NCBI GenBank assembly: GCA_002435745.1
Contig: DIWT01000037.1
Coordinates: forward strand, 1-19,163
Length of the DNA: 19,163 nucleotides
Direction: 5' to 3'
Source of the DNA: a bacterium UBP15_UBA6099
Lineage (GTDB): Bacteria > UBP15 > UBA6099
The notes beneath the pieces were generated by a model. That model made no database searches and was not told the DNA's origin. It saw only the letters and a program-made list of their open reading frames with translations. This document shows positions 12,801 to 19,163 of the stretch, piece after piece. The position numbers and the translations under genes were made by a program. Every line of letters begins with the position of its first letter. Position 1 is the stretch's first letter.

Positions 12801-14249
12801 TCAGTCTGTTTCCCTTATGAAAGCCGAATCGATGCGTGGCGCGCCGAACGGCCCTGCCTCCGCCCCGTAAACGCGGCTCTGCCTTAAATACGCCGGTTTC
12901 CGCGAGAACAGCATTATGACCGTTCCCTGCCCCTTAGCGTCCGCTCCAAGCCTCCCGGCTATGGCGGTCGAGCGCGTCAGAGTTCCCGCCGGGCCGTAAA
13001 GAGCCGTCTCCACCGATTCCGACAGACCCATTATCACCGGCATCCATCTCAGTATGAACGCCGGAGCGTCGTCCGTGGCGTATTGAGAGATGTCAGCCAG
13101 CCCGCGCTCCCTGAGCGTCGCCTTGAAGCCCGCTTGGCCGAGGTTTAGTTGTATCTTTTCAGCAACCAGTTTCAGCGCGGAACTGGTGTCCGGATACCAG
13201 AGCGGCAGGGGGATGGCCGCGTCGCGAGGGGCCGACGATCCATGCTTAGCCGGGCCGGTGTTGTTCTCCTCCGCCCCCGCTCCGCCGAGTATCACTCTCA
13301 CAATCGATTGCCTGTCTATCGCCGCCGACGCGGCCGACCTCGCCGCCCGCTCCGCGAGCGCCGGGTAGTCGGGGTTGACGTCTAGGAAATATATGTTTTT
13401 CATCTCCGACTCAAGCGGCGGAGGATACATCTCGCGCTCGGCCCTGCTCAGCCCGTGCGCCGGCACGTCCGACACGTCGAGAGCCCCGCGCTTGAACTCC
13501 GTCAGCCTGTCCCGGTCGTCCTTGACGACCCGCAGCGTTATCTTGTCCAGATACGGCCTTCCTTCGAAGTACTTGGGGTTTGCCGCCAGCGTCGCGTCCC
13601 CTCTCGACGTCGTTTCGACGAGAGCGAACGGCCCCGTCCCTATCGGCGGAGAGAAGTCCCTGTTCGCCGCCGACACAATGGACAGCGCGGGGAAACACAG
13701 GTATCGCAGGAAGTTCGGCTGCCTCTCCGTCAGCCTGACCTCGAACCTCAAAGGGTCGGTTATCTTGAACCCTGAAATTCCGCGCTGCTTGCCGGAACGG
13801 AACTCCGCCGCCCCCGCCACGCCGTCCAGCAGGCGTCCGTACGGCGACTTCCTATTGCTTATAAACGATTTAAATGTATGCAGCACGTCCGCAGAGTTCA
13901 GTTGCGCCCCGTTGTGAAACAACACTCCCGGCCTGAGCTTGAAGTAAAACGTCATTCCGTCGTCGGACACGGCGGGCATCGAGTCCAGCAGAACAGGCGT
14001 CGGCGCGCCTCCCGGCCCCGGAGCCAGCAGCGTGTCGTATATAAGGTCCGCCGCCAAGAACTCGTGGTCGTACATGAACAGCGCCGGGTCGTATTTCGAT
14101 ATTCCGTCCGGTATCGCCGCGACCAGTTCTCCGCCGAATTTCGGAGGAAGAACAGCCGACGCCGGAGCGGCGCAAACCGCGATGAGCGCCGCCGCCGCGA
14201 GCGCCGCCGCCCTGACCGTCCATCCGCCCGCTCTTGTTCTTTTCATCAT
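12801..14249 (-). CDS. Peptide/nickel-type ABC transporter substrate-binding protein (SBP_bac_5 family)
   Basis: 482 residues. Signal peptide 1-32 with a probable cleavage after APASA. The mature start GGELVAAIPDGISKYDPA, then the YDTLL, FYFKLRPGVLFHNGAQLNSADVLHTFK and GTGPFALVE segments, are the standard landmarks of DppA/OppA-like binding proteins. The C-terminal half is somewhat shorter and more divergent than in typical family members. Tandem ATGs at 14249 and 14246 follow an AGGA six bases upstream. No permease or ATPase is in the window. Instead the NtrY-like kinase gene begins four bases after its stop, a spacing that implies tight co-expression. It could be the ligand-capturing partner of the kinase or feed a transporter encoded elsewhere; both are inference. 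Confidence 0.85.
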   Translation of the reverse strand: MMKRTRAGGWTVRAAALAAAALIAVCAAPASAVLPPKFGGELVAAIPDGISKYDPALFMYDHEFLAADLIYDTLLAPGPGGAPTPVLLDSMPAVSDDGMTFYFKLRPGVLFHNGAQLNSADVLHTFKSFISNRKSPYGRLLDGVAGAAEFRSGKQRGISGFKITDPLRFEVRLTERQPNFLRYLCFPALSIVSAANRDFSPPIGTGPFALVETTSRGDATLAANPKYFEGRPYLDKITLRVVKDDRDRLTEFKRGALDVSDVPAHGLSRAEREMYPPPLESEMKNIYFLDVNPDYPALAERAARSAASAAIDRQSIVRVILGGAGAEENNTGPAKHGSSAPRDAAIPLPLWYPDTSSALKLVAEKIQLNLGQAGFKATLRERGLADISQYATDDAPAFILRWMPVIMGLSESVETALYGPAGTLTRSTAIAGRLGADAKGQGTVIMLFSRKPAYLRQSRVYGAEAGPFGAPRIDSAFIRETD

Positions 14250-14302
14250 TTATTGTCCTGTCCGCTCGCGAGCCGCGCCCGGCAACCCGCGCCGCTTTAT
14301 CG

Positions 14303-16087
14303 TCACCGCTTCGTGTAAGGCGGCAGAACCCTAAACAGCCTGAATCCGGCTCCCGTGTCGAGCGCCCCTATGATTTCCGTCCTGCCGTCGCCGTCGAAGT
14401 CCCAAGAGGCGAGAGCGACCACCGCTCCGTTGAACGGTCCCGCGCGCCATATTTCTGTTATCAGCCCCGCCTCGGCCCTCAGCAGCGCCACCGCGTCTTC
14501 AGTCGCCGATTCGGTAGTAGCCACGATGTACTGCGCCGCTCCCGGCGCGATCTCGTCCGCCTTCGCGCACAGAACCGCGCCTCCGTACCGCGTCTCCGTC
14601 CTCGCCCTCTCGTTGCCGGGCCCCTCGTACATCCTGATTATCCCGTCCTCGCCCGCCGCCACCAACTGCGTCAGGTTCGCGCTCGTGTCCGACCACCGCC
14701 TCGCGCATATCGAATAGTAGTCCGGCGACACGGGGAAGTTCACCGTGCGCGGCGTCGCCCCTGACGTGTCCACCAGTCGCGTCTTCAGTCCGTCGAAACT
14801 CGTCACACCGGCCCCGTAGTCGGACATCACCGTCACGGCTTCCGCCCTCAGCGCGTCCGCCACGAATCCCGACACCCTTCCGGCCCGCTCAAGGCTCTCT
14901 CCCGTCCATTCATACGCGAACGCCCTGTCAAAAGGGTTCATCGAAACGAAGAGCAGGTTCTTCCCGCCAAAAGTCCCCACCTTCATCGTTCCGGCGACGC
15001 CTCTCTTCGGATACACCTTCTGGAACTTCCCCGTCCACACCCTGCTCAGACGCCCCGGCTCGGAGAAATAATAGAGATCGAGCGCGCCGGATGTCAGAAC
15101 CGCGATTCCCGGAGTTCCGTCGTCTTTCAGCGGAATCGCTGCGAGCGCGATCGCCGGGAACTCGGAGCGCATCCCGGACAGATACTCGACTGTTCCCGGA
15201 GTCGCGACCGGCAGCTTTGCAAGCGCGCCGTCGAGCGGGCCGGGAGCGTCCGCCGCCTTCGGCTCTGGCTTCTCCTCTTCAGGAAGCGCGTCCTCCGCCT
15301 CCTCCAGTTCCGCCTCCACCGCCGCCGCCGCTTCCTCTATAGCCGCCCTCATGCTCTCGTCTAACTCGTCGTCACGGCCGTCCCCGGAGTCCTCATCCGC
15401 CGACTCTTCTTCCGGGTCGTCCGGCTGTTGCGCGCTTTCGTCTGATGTCCGAGGCTCTTCCTGAGCCGCCGCTTCTTCGTTAGCTTCCGCCGGGGCCGCC
15501 GTCGGTTTCGATTCAACGGAATCAGGCGCGCCCGCCCGGCTTGCGTACTCCTCAGTCTTCAACGACCCGGCCTTCCTCAAAAGATATTCCCGCGATAGCG
15601 CGACGCCGCCGGACGCGCTCCTGAGCCGCGCCGTAAGCAGCATCCGCCCTGAAGCGTCCAACGCTATCCTCGTCTCCGCCACATATCCCACAGGAGCCGC
15701 CGCCGCTATCCGCCTGACCTGTTCGTCCGTCAGATATCCCGCGCCGCCGCCGCCCGCCGTCGTCGCCGCAAGCACGTCGAACCGGGACGCCGGCAGCAGC
15801 CTGAAGTATTCCTTTTCAGCAACCGCAAGCATGAGGTCGGCCCTGAAACTCTGTAGCGCCGCGCCGAACTCGCCTGTCTCGTCCGCCGCCGGAGCCACGG
15901 CCACTGACACCGACTTCGCCGTCGCCGCCCCGGCCCCTATGTACGCTCCGAAATCCTCTGCCACAAGCTCGGCAATCCCCTGCGGCAGAGAAGTTTCCAT
16001 CGCAACCGCAGCCGCGCCCGCCGCGACAACCGCCGCAGCCATAACCGCCGCGAGCGCCGCCATCGCATGTATCCATCTTTTTTTCAT
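14303..16087 (-). CDS. Secreted or membrane-anchored protein: CsgG/LpoB-like N-terminus, acidic linker, FG-GAP/VCBS-like C-terminus
   Basis: 594 residues from the ATG at 16087, chosen because MKKRW followed by an Ala/Val-rich stretch makes a signal peptide or anchor (1-30) and GGCGG lies five bases upstream. The frame is open to an ATG at 16177, five bases after the upstream lipoprotein stop; that start would add 30 basic residues. Residues 35-175 have an alternating alpha/beta pattern with VSVAVAP and a helix ending in FRLLPASRFDVL, reminiscent of curli CsgG/LpoB-type periplasmic domains (weak). Residues about 186-280 are Glu/Asp/Ala/Pro-rich low complexity. From about 300 to the end lie repeated short strands with one clear FG-GAP/VCBS calcium motif, DFDGDGRTEII (563-573), suggesting a beta-propeller. 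Function unknown; paired with the upstream Cys-repeat lipoprotein. Confidence 0.68.
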   Translation of the reverse strand: MKKRWIHAMAALAAVMAAAVVAAGAAAVAMETSLPQGIAELVAEDFGAYIGAGAATAKSVSVAVAPAADETGEFGAALQSFRADLMLAVAEKEYFRLLPASRFDVLAATTAGGGGAGYLTDEQVRRIAAAAPVGYVAETRIALDASGRMLLTARLRSASGGVALSREYLLRKAGSLKTEEYASRAGAPDSVESKPTAAPAEANEEAAAQEEPRTSDESAQQPDDPEEESADEDSGDGRDDELDESMRAAIEEAAAAVEAELEEAEDALPEEEKPEPKAADAPGPLDGALAKLPVATPGTVEYLSGMRSEFPAIALAAIPLKDDGTPGIAVLTSGALDLYYFSEPGRLSRVWTGKFQKVYPKRGVAGTMKVGTFGGKNLLFVSMNPFDRAFAYEWTGESLERAGRVSGFVADALRAEAVTVMSDYGAGVTSFDGLKTRLVDTSGATPRTVNFPVSPDYYSICARRWSDTSANLTQLVAAGEDGIIRMYEGPGNERARTETRYGGAVLCAKADEIAPGAAQYIVATTESATEDAVALLRAEAGLITEIWRAGPFNGAVVALASWDFDGDGRTEIIGALDTGAGFRLFRVLPPYTKR

Positions 16088-16182
16088 TTTTCCGCCCGCC
16101 GACTCTTTCGTGTTTCCGAATCGGCCCGCCTTGTTTTTCTTTCGGTTATCCGCAATATGCCGCGCGTGGTCCCTCATGGCCT

Positions 16183-19032
16183 TTATTTCCGCAACGGACC
16201 CAAGTCTCTTTTATCCGGAGTCGCGACGCTCTTTGTCGCTCCCGCTCCGCCGCGTTCCACTGCGGGCGCTTCGCCCCGAGACTCCGGCCCACGCTCGACC
16301 GCCCCGCACGCGCCGTCCTTTCCCCTCATAAGCCCTTCGACGCACTCGCACCGCTTCGTCTCCGCGTCGTACTTTTCCTTGTCGCCGCAAACGCACTCCA
16401 ACCCCGTCGCGTCCGGCTTCATGCCGCCCGCGCACGCGTCCTCGCACGCCACGACCGCCGGGTTCATTATCTTCCCTGCCTCGCAAACGCACCTGCCCGC
16501 CGCCCTGTCATATTTCGACGCCGGAGGACACTCGCACGCGCCCTCCTTCTCGTTCGCCGCCCAACCCGCCGGACACTCTTCGACGCAGTCCCGGCGGCCT
16601 TCCACCAGCAGCCCCTTTTCGCAAGCGCATCTCATCGCCGTCCCGTCCAGCTTCATCCCCGCCGGGCACTGGCACTCCTTCGACTCCGCGTCATACTCCG
16701 TTCCCTCCGGGCACTCGCACCTGCCCGCGCCCGACGCCGTCTTCATCGTTGCCGGGCACGCCGCCGCGCATTCCCCCGTCGCCGTCACCAACAACTTGCC
16801 CGCCCCGCACTCGCATTCTCCCGTCAACTCGAACGCAGTCTTGCCCGCCGGACACTTGTCTGCGCATTTCTTCGAAGCGTGGTCATAAACTTTGCCCTTC
16901 GCGCACCTGAGCGCCCCGGCGGCCCCTATCATTACGACAGTCGTTCCGCCCTCAGGGTTCTCTCCCCCTTGCGATATCCTCGCAGGATACACGTTGCCCG
17001 CGAACCCGACCGCCTCTCCCTCGCCCGGCGCTCCGTCCCCGTCGGAGTCCCTGAACGCCGCCACGAAATATCCGCCGCGGGGCGCTTTTTCTATCGTATA
17101 TTTTCCGTCCGCGCCCGACACCGCGACCATCCCCGCCATCGGTTTTTCATTCAGGAAATCGGGAGCCTCGTACACCCCGACCGTAACGCCCGACACCGGC
17201 TTGCCCTTGTGCTCCACCCTTCCATGCAGCTTTGCCGTCGAGGCCTTGCCATCAGACGCCGCAGTCGCGCACGCCGCTTTCCCGGCCTCGCAGAACTTCA
17301 TCTTTCCCGGAACCGGCTTAGATTCCGCGCTCGTCAGGTCCGTCCCCGCCGCCCTCTCAACCCTGTCGCAATATCCGTCTCCGTCGGTGTCCGCCGGAGG
17401 AGCCGGCAGAAGGACGGACGGCGCTCCCGTCAGTATCGGAGCCGGCGTCGAGCCGTCGTCGGCGGGGTCAGTCCCGACCGTCCGCTCCTCGATGTCGGAC
17501 GCCCCGTCGCCGTCCGAGTCCGCGCCGTTATAGTAAGCGGGCGGCAGAGATCGCAGCGCGGAGTTCAGGCAAATCTCCCTGAGCGCCCATTCGAGCCGCC
17601 CCGCGTCCGCCGCGTCAAGCTTGACAAAACGCGACCTTGCGGCCTCCCCGACAGGCTTCAGCGCCGCCTCCGCGTCCGCAAGAAACTTCGCGTGCGCCGC
17701 GACCGCCTTCCCCATGTCGGTTTCCGCGCCGTTCAGCGCTTCCGCCAAACCTCGCCCCGCCTCCGCCAGCGACCCAAGCGCCGCGTACGCGTCCACGGCA
17801 TCCATCCCGACTTCGCCTATAAGCAACACGTCCCTCAAGTCGGACGCCCATTTATTGTTCATTTCAAAACGCTTCGCGTCGTCTTTCTCAGAGGCCGCCC
17901 TTTCGGCTTCCCTGCGGAAGTCTTCGAGGGCCGTCCGCGACGGCGATATCAGCAAAGCCACGGCCTCAAGCGGCGAAGGAGCCGCTTCGCTTCCTGCGTC
18001 CGCCGCAAACGCCTTCATCCTTATTCGCGCGTCCTCCTCGTGTTCCGCCGCCGACAGCGAGCGCCCCAGCGCCGCCCCGTACGCGGGCATGTCGAATACA
18101 CCCTCCGCGACCGCCGGGCATCCCTTCCCGCGCCCGCCCTGTCTCATGCACCTCGCCGCCCAGTCCAGCGCCATGTCCCGCGCCGTCCGCCACGCCGCCT
18201 CGTCCGTCATCGTTCCCCGCGCAAGCTTCGCCTCTTTTGCCTCCCGCGCCACCGCCGCAGCGGCTTCCTCGCGCAACGCGTCCGTAACCGCCCCCGCCTC
18301 CCGCGCCGCCTCCAGCCTCGTAAGCGGCCCGGCAATCCCCCTGACCAACGCCGCCATCCGCTTGTCGTCAGGCGCAGTCCCCTCTCCGAACAACATTTCC
18401 GTATATCTTGCGTGAGCCGCCCGCGCCACAGGCAGCAACTTGTCCGCCGTCTTCTCCGGATCCCCCGGCCCGCCATTCTCAAAAAACAACGCCTCGTCCA
18501 CAAGCTTCTTCACAAACGACGCGTCTATCTCCCACGGCTTCGCGTCCCTCTTTTTCACGATCCCCGACTCCGTCATCTTTCTCAGGAGCCTCGCTTCGAT
18601 ATCCGTCTCCGGGTTCACCGCCACGCTGTTCGTCCCCGCCGAAAGCGGAGGCAGAATTGCCGACAACTCCGGCTGTCCGTCTCCCGTCTCTATCCTTGCC
18701 ACCAGCGCGCTCTCGCCCGCAGGCGCTCCGGTTATCCTGAAAACGCCGTTGTTCACCGTCGCCGCGGGACTCCCCGGCAACGGCAACAACGCCGAGCCGT
18801 CCGGCGGTATCCGGTACAGTCTGGCAGTCGCTCCAGCGCGAAGGGCTTCCGCCCTGCCGGCTCCGTCCGCCGCCACTCCGTACCCCGAATACAAATCCAC
18901 TTTGCCCGCCACCACCGCGTCCCCGGCTCCCGCTTTGTCCCCTTCTCCCTTTTTGCCTCCCGCGCCTCCGCATCCGGCCATCCCGACCGCCGCAGCCAAC
19001 ATCGCAACCGCCATATATCCTTTTAATCTCAT
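16183..19032 (-). CDS. Large multidomain lipoprotein with calcium loops and a Cys-rich tandem-repeat C-terminus
   Basis: 949 residues from the ATG at 19032; the frame is open to 19098, but only the inner start gives a proper lipoprotein signal: MRLKGY, a hydrophobic core, and MAGC with the lipid-attachment Cys at 21. Then come a Gly/Lys linker, a beta-rich region (about 40-120) and a long Ala-rich helical region (about 145-495). Two thrombospondin-3-like loops with DSDGDG and DTDGDG (about 502-568) follow. A carboxypeptidase-regulatory-like beta-sandwich domain (about 599-678) contains a third DSDGDG. The Cys repeat occupies 710-909, and the tail is basic/Gly-rich. The signal sequence and many paired cysteines fit an oxidising, extracytoplasmic location, probably the outer membrane surface. 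No overall family recognised; adhesin, matrix or sensing roles are guesses. First gene of a leftward block, 95 bases ahead of the FG-GAP-like gene. Confidence 0.75.
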   Translation of the reverse strand: MRLKGYMAVAMLAAAVGMAGCGGAGGKKGEGDKAGAGDAVVAGKVDLYSGYGVAADGAGRAEALRAGATARLYRIPPDGSALLPLPGSPAATVNNGVFRITGAPAGESALVARIETGDGQPELSAILPPLSAGTNSVAVNPETDIEARLLRKMTESGIVKKRDAKPWEIDASFVKKLVDEALFFENGGPGDPEKTADKLLPVARAAHARYTEMLFGEGTAPDDKRMAALVRGIAGPLTRLEAAREAGAVTDALREEAAAAVAREAKEAKLARGTMTDEAAWRTARDMALDWAARCMRQGGRGKGCPAVAEGVFDMPAYGAALGRSLSAAEHEEDARIRMKAFAADAGSEAAPSPLEAVALLISPSRTALEDFRREAERAASEKDDAKRFEMNNKWASDLRDVLLIGEVGMDAVDAYAALGSLAEAGRGLAEALNGAETDMGKAVAAHAKFLADAEAALKPVGEAARSRFVKLDAADAGRLEWALREICLNSALRSLPPAYYNGADSDGDGASDIEERTVGTDPADDGSTPAPILTGAPSVLLPAPPADTDGDGYCDRVERAAGTDLTSAESKPVPGKMKFCEAGKAACATAASDGKASTAKLHGRVEHKGKPVSGVTVGVYEAPDFLNEKPMAGMVAVSGADGKYTIEKAPRGGYFVAAFRDSDGDGAPGEGEAVGFAGNVYPARISQGGENPEGGTTVVMIGAAGALRCAKGKVYDHASKKCADKCPAGKTAFELTGECECGAGKLLVTATGECAAACPATMKTASGAGRCECPEGTEYDAESKECQCPAGMKLDGTAMRCACEKGLLVEGRRDCVEECPAGWAANEKEGACECPPASKYDRAAGRCVCEAGKIMNPAVVACEDACAGGMKPDATGLECVCGDKEKYDAETKRCECVEGLMRGKDGACGAVERGPESRGEAPAVERGGAGATKSVATPDKRDLGPLRK
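16306..16905 (-). repeat. Thirteen tandem C-X12-C modules within the lipoprotein
   Basis: The 200-residue segment holds 26 cysteines in 13 modules. In 11 modules exactly 12 residues separate the two cysteines; the seventh and thirteenth have 11. Modules are joined by one residue (8 times) or three residues (4 times), in the order 3-1-3-1-1-1-3-1-1-3-1-1. Modules after a three-residue linker begin CPAG, CPAT or CAGG; modules 1, 5, 9 and 12 carry YD six residues before their second Cys. The modules are diverged in sequence, so this is a protein repeat rather than a recent DNA duplication. Confidence 0.85.
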
Positions 19033-19066
19033 GTGTCTATTCACTCTCCATCTTTCATATCTGACA

Positions 19067-19072
19067 ATAATA
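19067..19072 (-). promoter_or_regulatory. Possible -10 box for the lipoprotein gene
   Basis: TATTAT on the minus strand, with a predicted start near 19060 and a leader of about 28 bases to the ATG at 19032. The nearest -35-like sequence (TTGATG) is 20 bases upstream, too far for a good promoter. The position favours the inner ATG, since the frame start at 19098 would lie upstream of it. Confidence 0.3.
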
Positions 19073-19129
19073 CCACCTCCACCGCCTTTTTGCATCAAAC
19101 CCGCTCTGCGCGATTCTCCCGATTGGGGC

Positions 19130-19163
19130 TTAAGGGAAAACTTTTGAAAAAGTTTTCCCTTAA
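19130..19163. terminator. Perfect 16-bp hairpin terminator at the window edge
   Basis: TTAAGGGAAAACTTTT (19130-19145), GA, then the exact inverted copy (19148-19163). Because the lipoprotein gene is transcribed away from it, it most likely ends a leftward gene lying just beyond the right edge, and so separates that gene from the block starting at 19032. Its AAACTTTT/AAAAGTTT core matches the hairpin at 2044-2068. Confidence 0.65.

Noticed and set aside
14234..14764. Open frame on the + strand across the start of the binding-protein gene
   Set aside because: Arg-rich shadow; spans the gap between two well-supported minus-strand genes and has no ribosome binding site.
16306..16905. Regular spacing that might suggest a CRISPR array or DNA tandem repeat
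   Set aside because: The regularity is in cysteine codons; the DNA between them is diverged and there are no identical direct repeats.
16879..19026. 715-codon open frame on the + strand opposite the lipoprotein gene
   Set aside because: Very Arg/Pro-rich translation with no domain, signal or ribosome binding site; a typical antisense shadow of a high-GC gene whose minus-strand product has a clear lipoprotein signal and ordered domains.

Overview
The window looks like chromosome from a high-GC, diderm (Gram-negative) bacterium. A heptosyltransferase-family glycosyltransferase, two lipoprotein or secreted signal sequences and an NtrY/NtrX-type two-component system point that way. The mix with a geranylgeranyl-reductase-like flavoprotein, a 3-hydroxyacyl-CoA dehydrogenase and a corrinoid protein is reminiscent of Deltaproteobacteria-like or related uncultured lineages, but nothing here fixes the taxonomy. 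I see no tRNA, rRNA, CRISPR array, transposase or phage gene.

Layout. Bases 1-454 are a non-coding, initially AT-rich region. It carries a near-consensus leftward promoter firing out of the window and a rightward promoter for the only + strand gene, a GreA-related protein (455-2008). Its GreA coiled coil is C-terminal and the usual GreA FKBP-like domain is missing. A bidirectional hairpin terminator (2044-2068) separates this gene from everything else, which lies on the - strand. Read in the direction of transcription from the right edge, the - strand holds: a large Cys-repeat lipoprotein; an FG-GAP/VCBS-like secreted protein; a peptide-type ABC substrate-binding protein; an NtrY-like histidine kinase and NtrX-like sigma-54 activator with overlapping ends; a secreted AttH/CrtC-like protein; a family 2 glycosyltransferase; a corrinoid (B12-binding) protein with its own promoter; a 350-base hairpin-packed intergenic region (6308-6657); a small membrane protein; a geranylgeranyl-reductase-family FAD protein; a 3-hydroxyacyl-CoA dehydrogenase with a separately encoded extra C-terminal domain; and a family 9 glycosyltransferase.

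How they may work together. Spacing suggests two transcriptional blocks. The upstream block (19032 down to 7385) is envelope and sensing oriented: two exported proteins, a solute-binding protein with no permease in view, a two-component system, and envelope-associated enzymes. The downstream block (6292 down to 2133) is lipid and envelope oriented: isoprenoid or lipid reduction, beta-oxidation-type chemistry and LPS or glycan sugar transfer. The corrinoid gene between them appears independently transcribed and has no methyltransferase partner in the window.

Most unusual items: the 13-module, almost perfectly periodic C-X12-C domain of the lipoprotein; the GreA-like protein that stops, with tandem stop codons, exactly at the end of the GreA coiled coil; the split dehydrogenase; and the run of adjacent inverted repeats at 6337-6589, including a 122-base imperfect palindrome.
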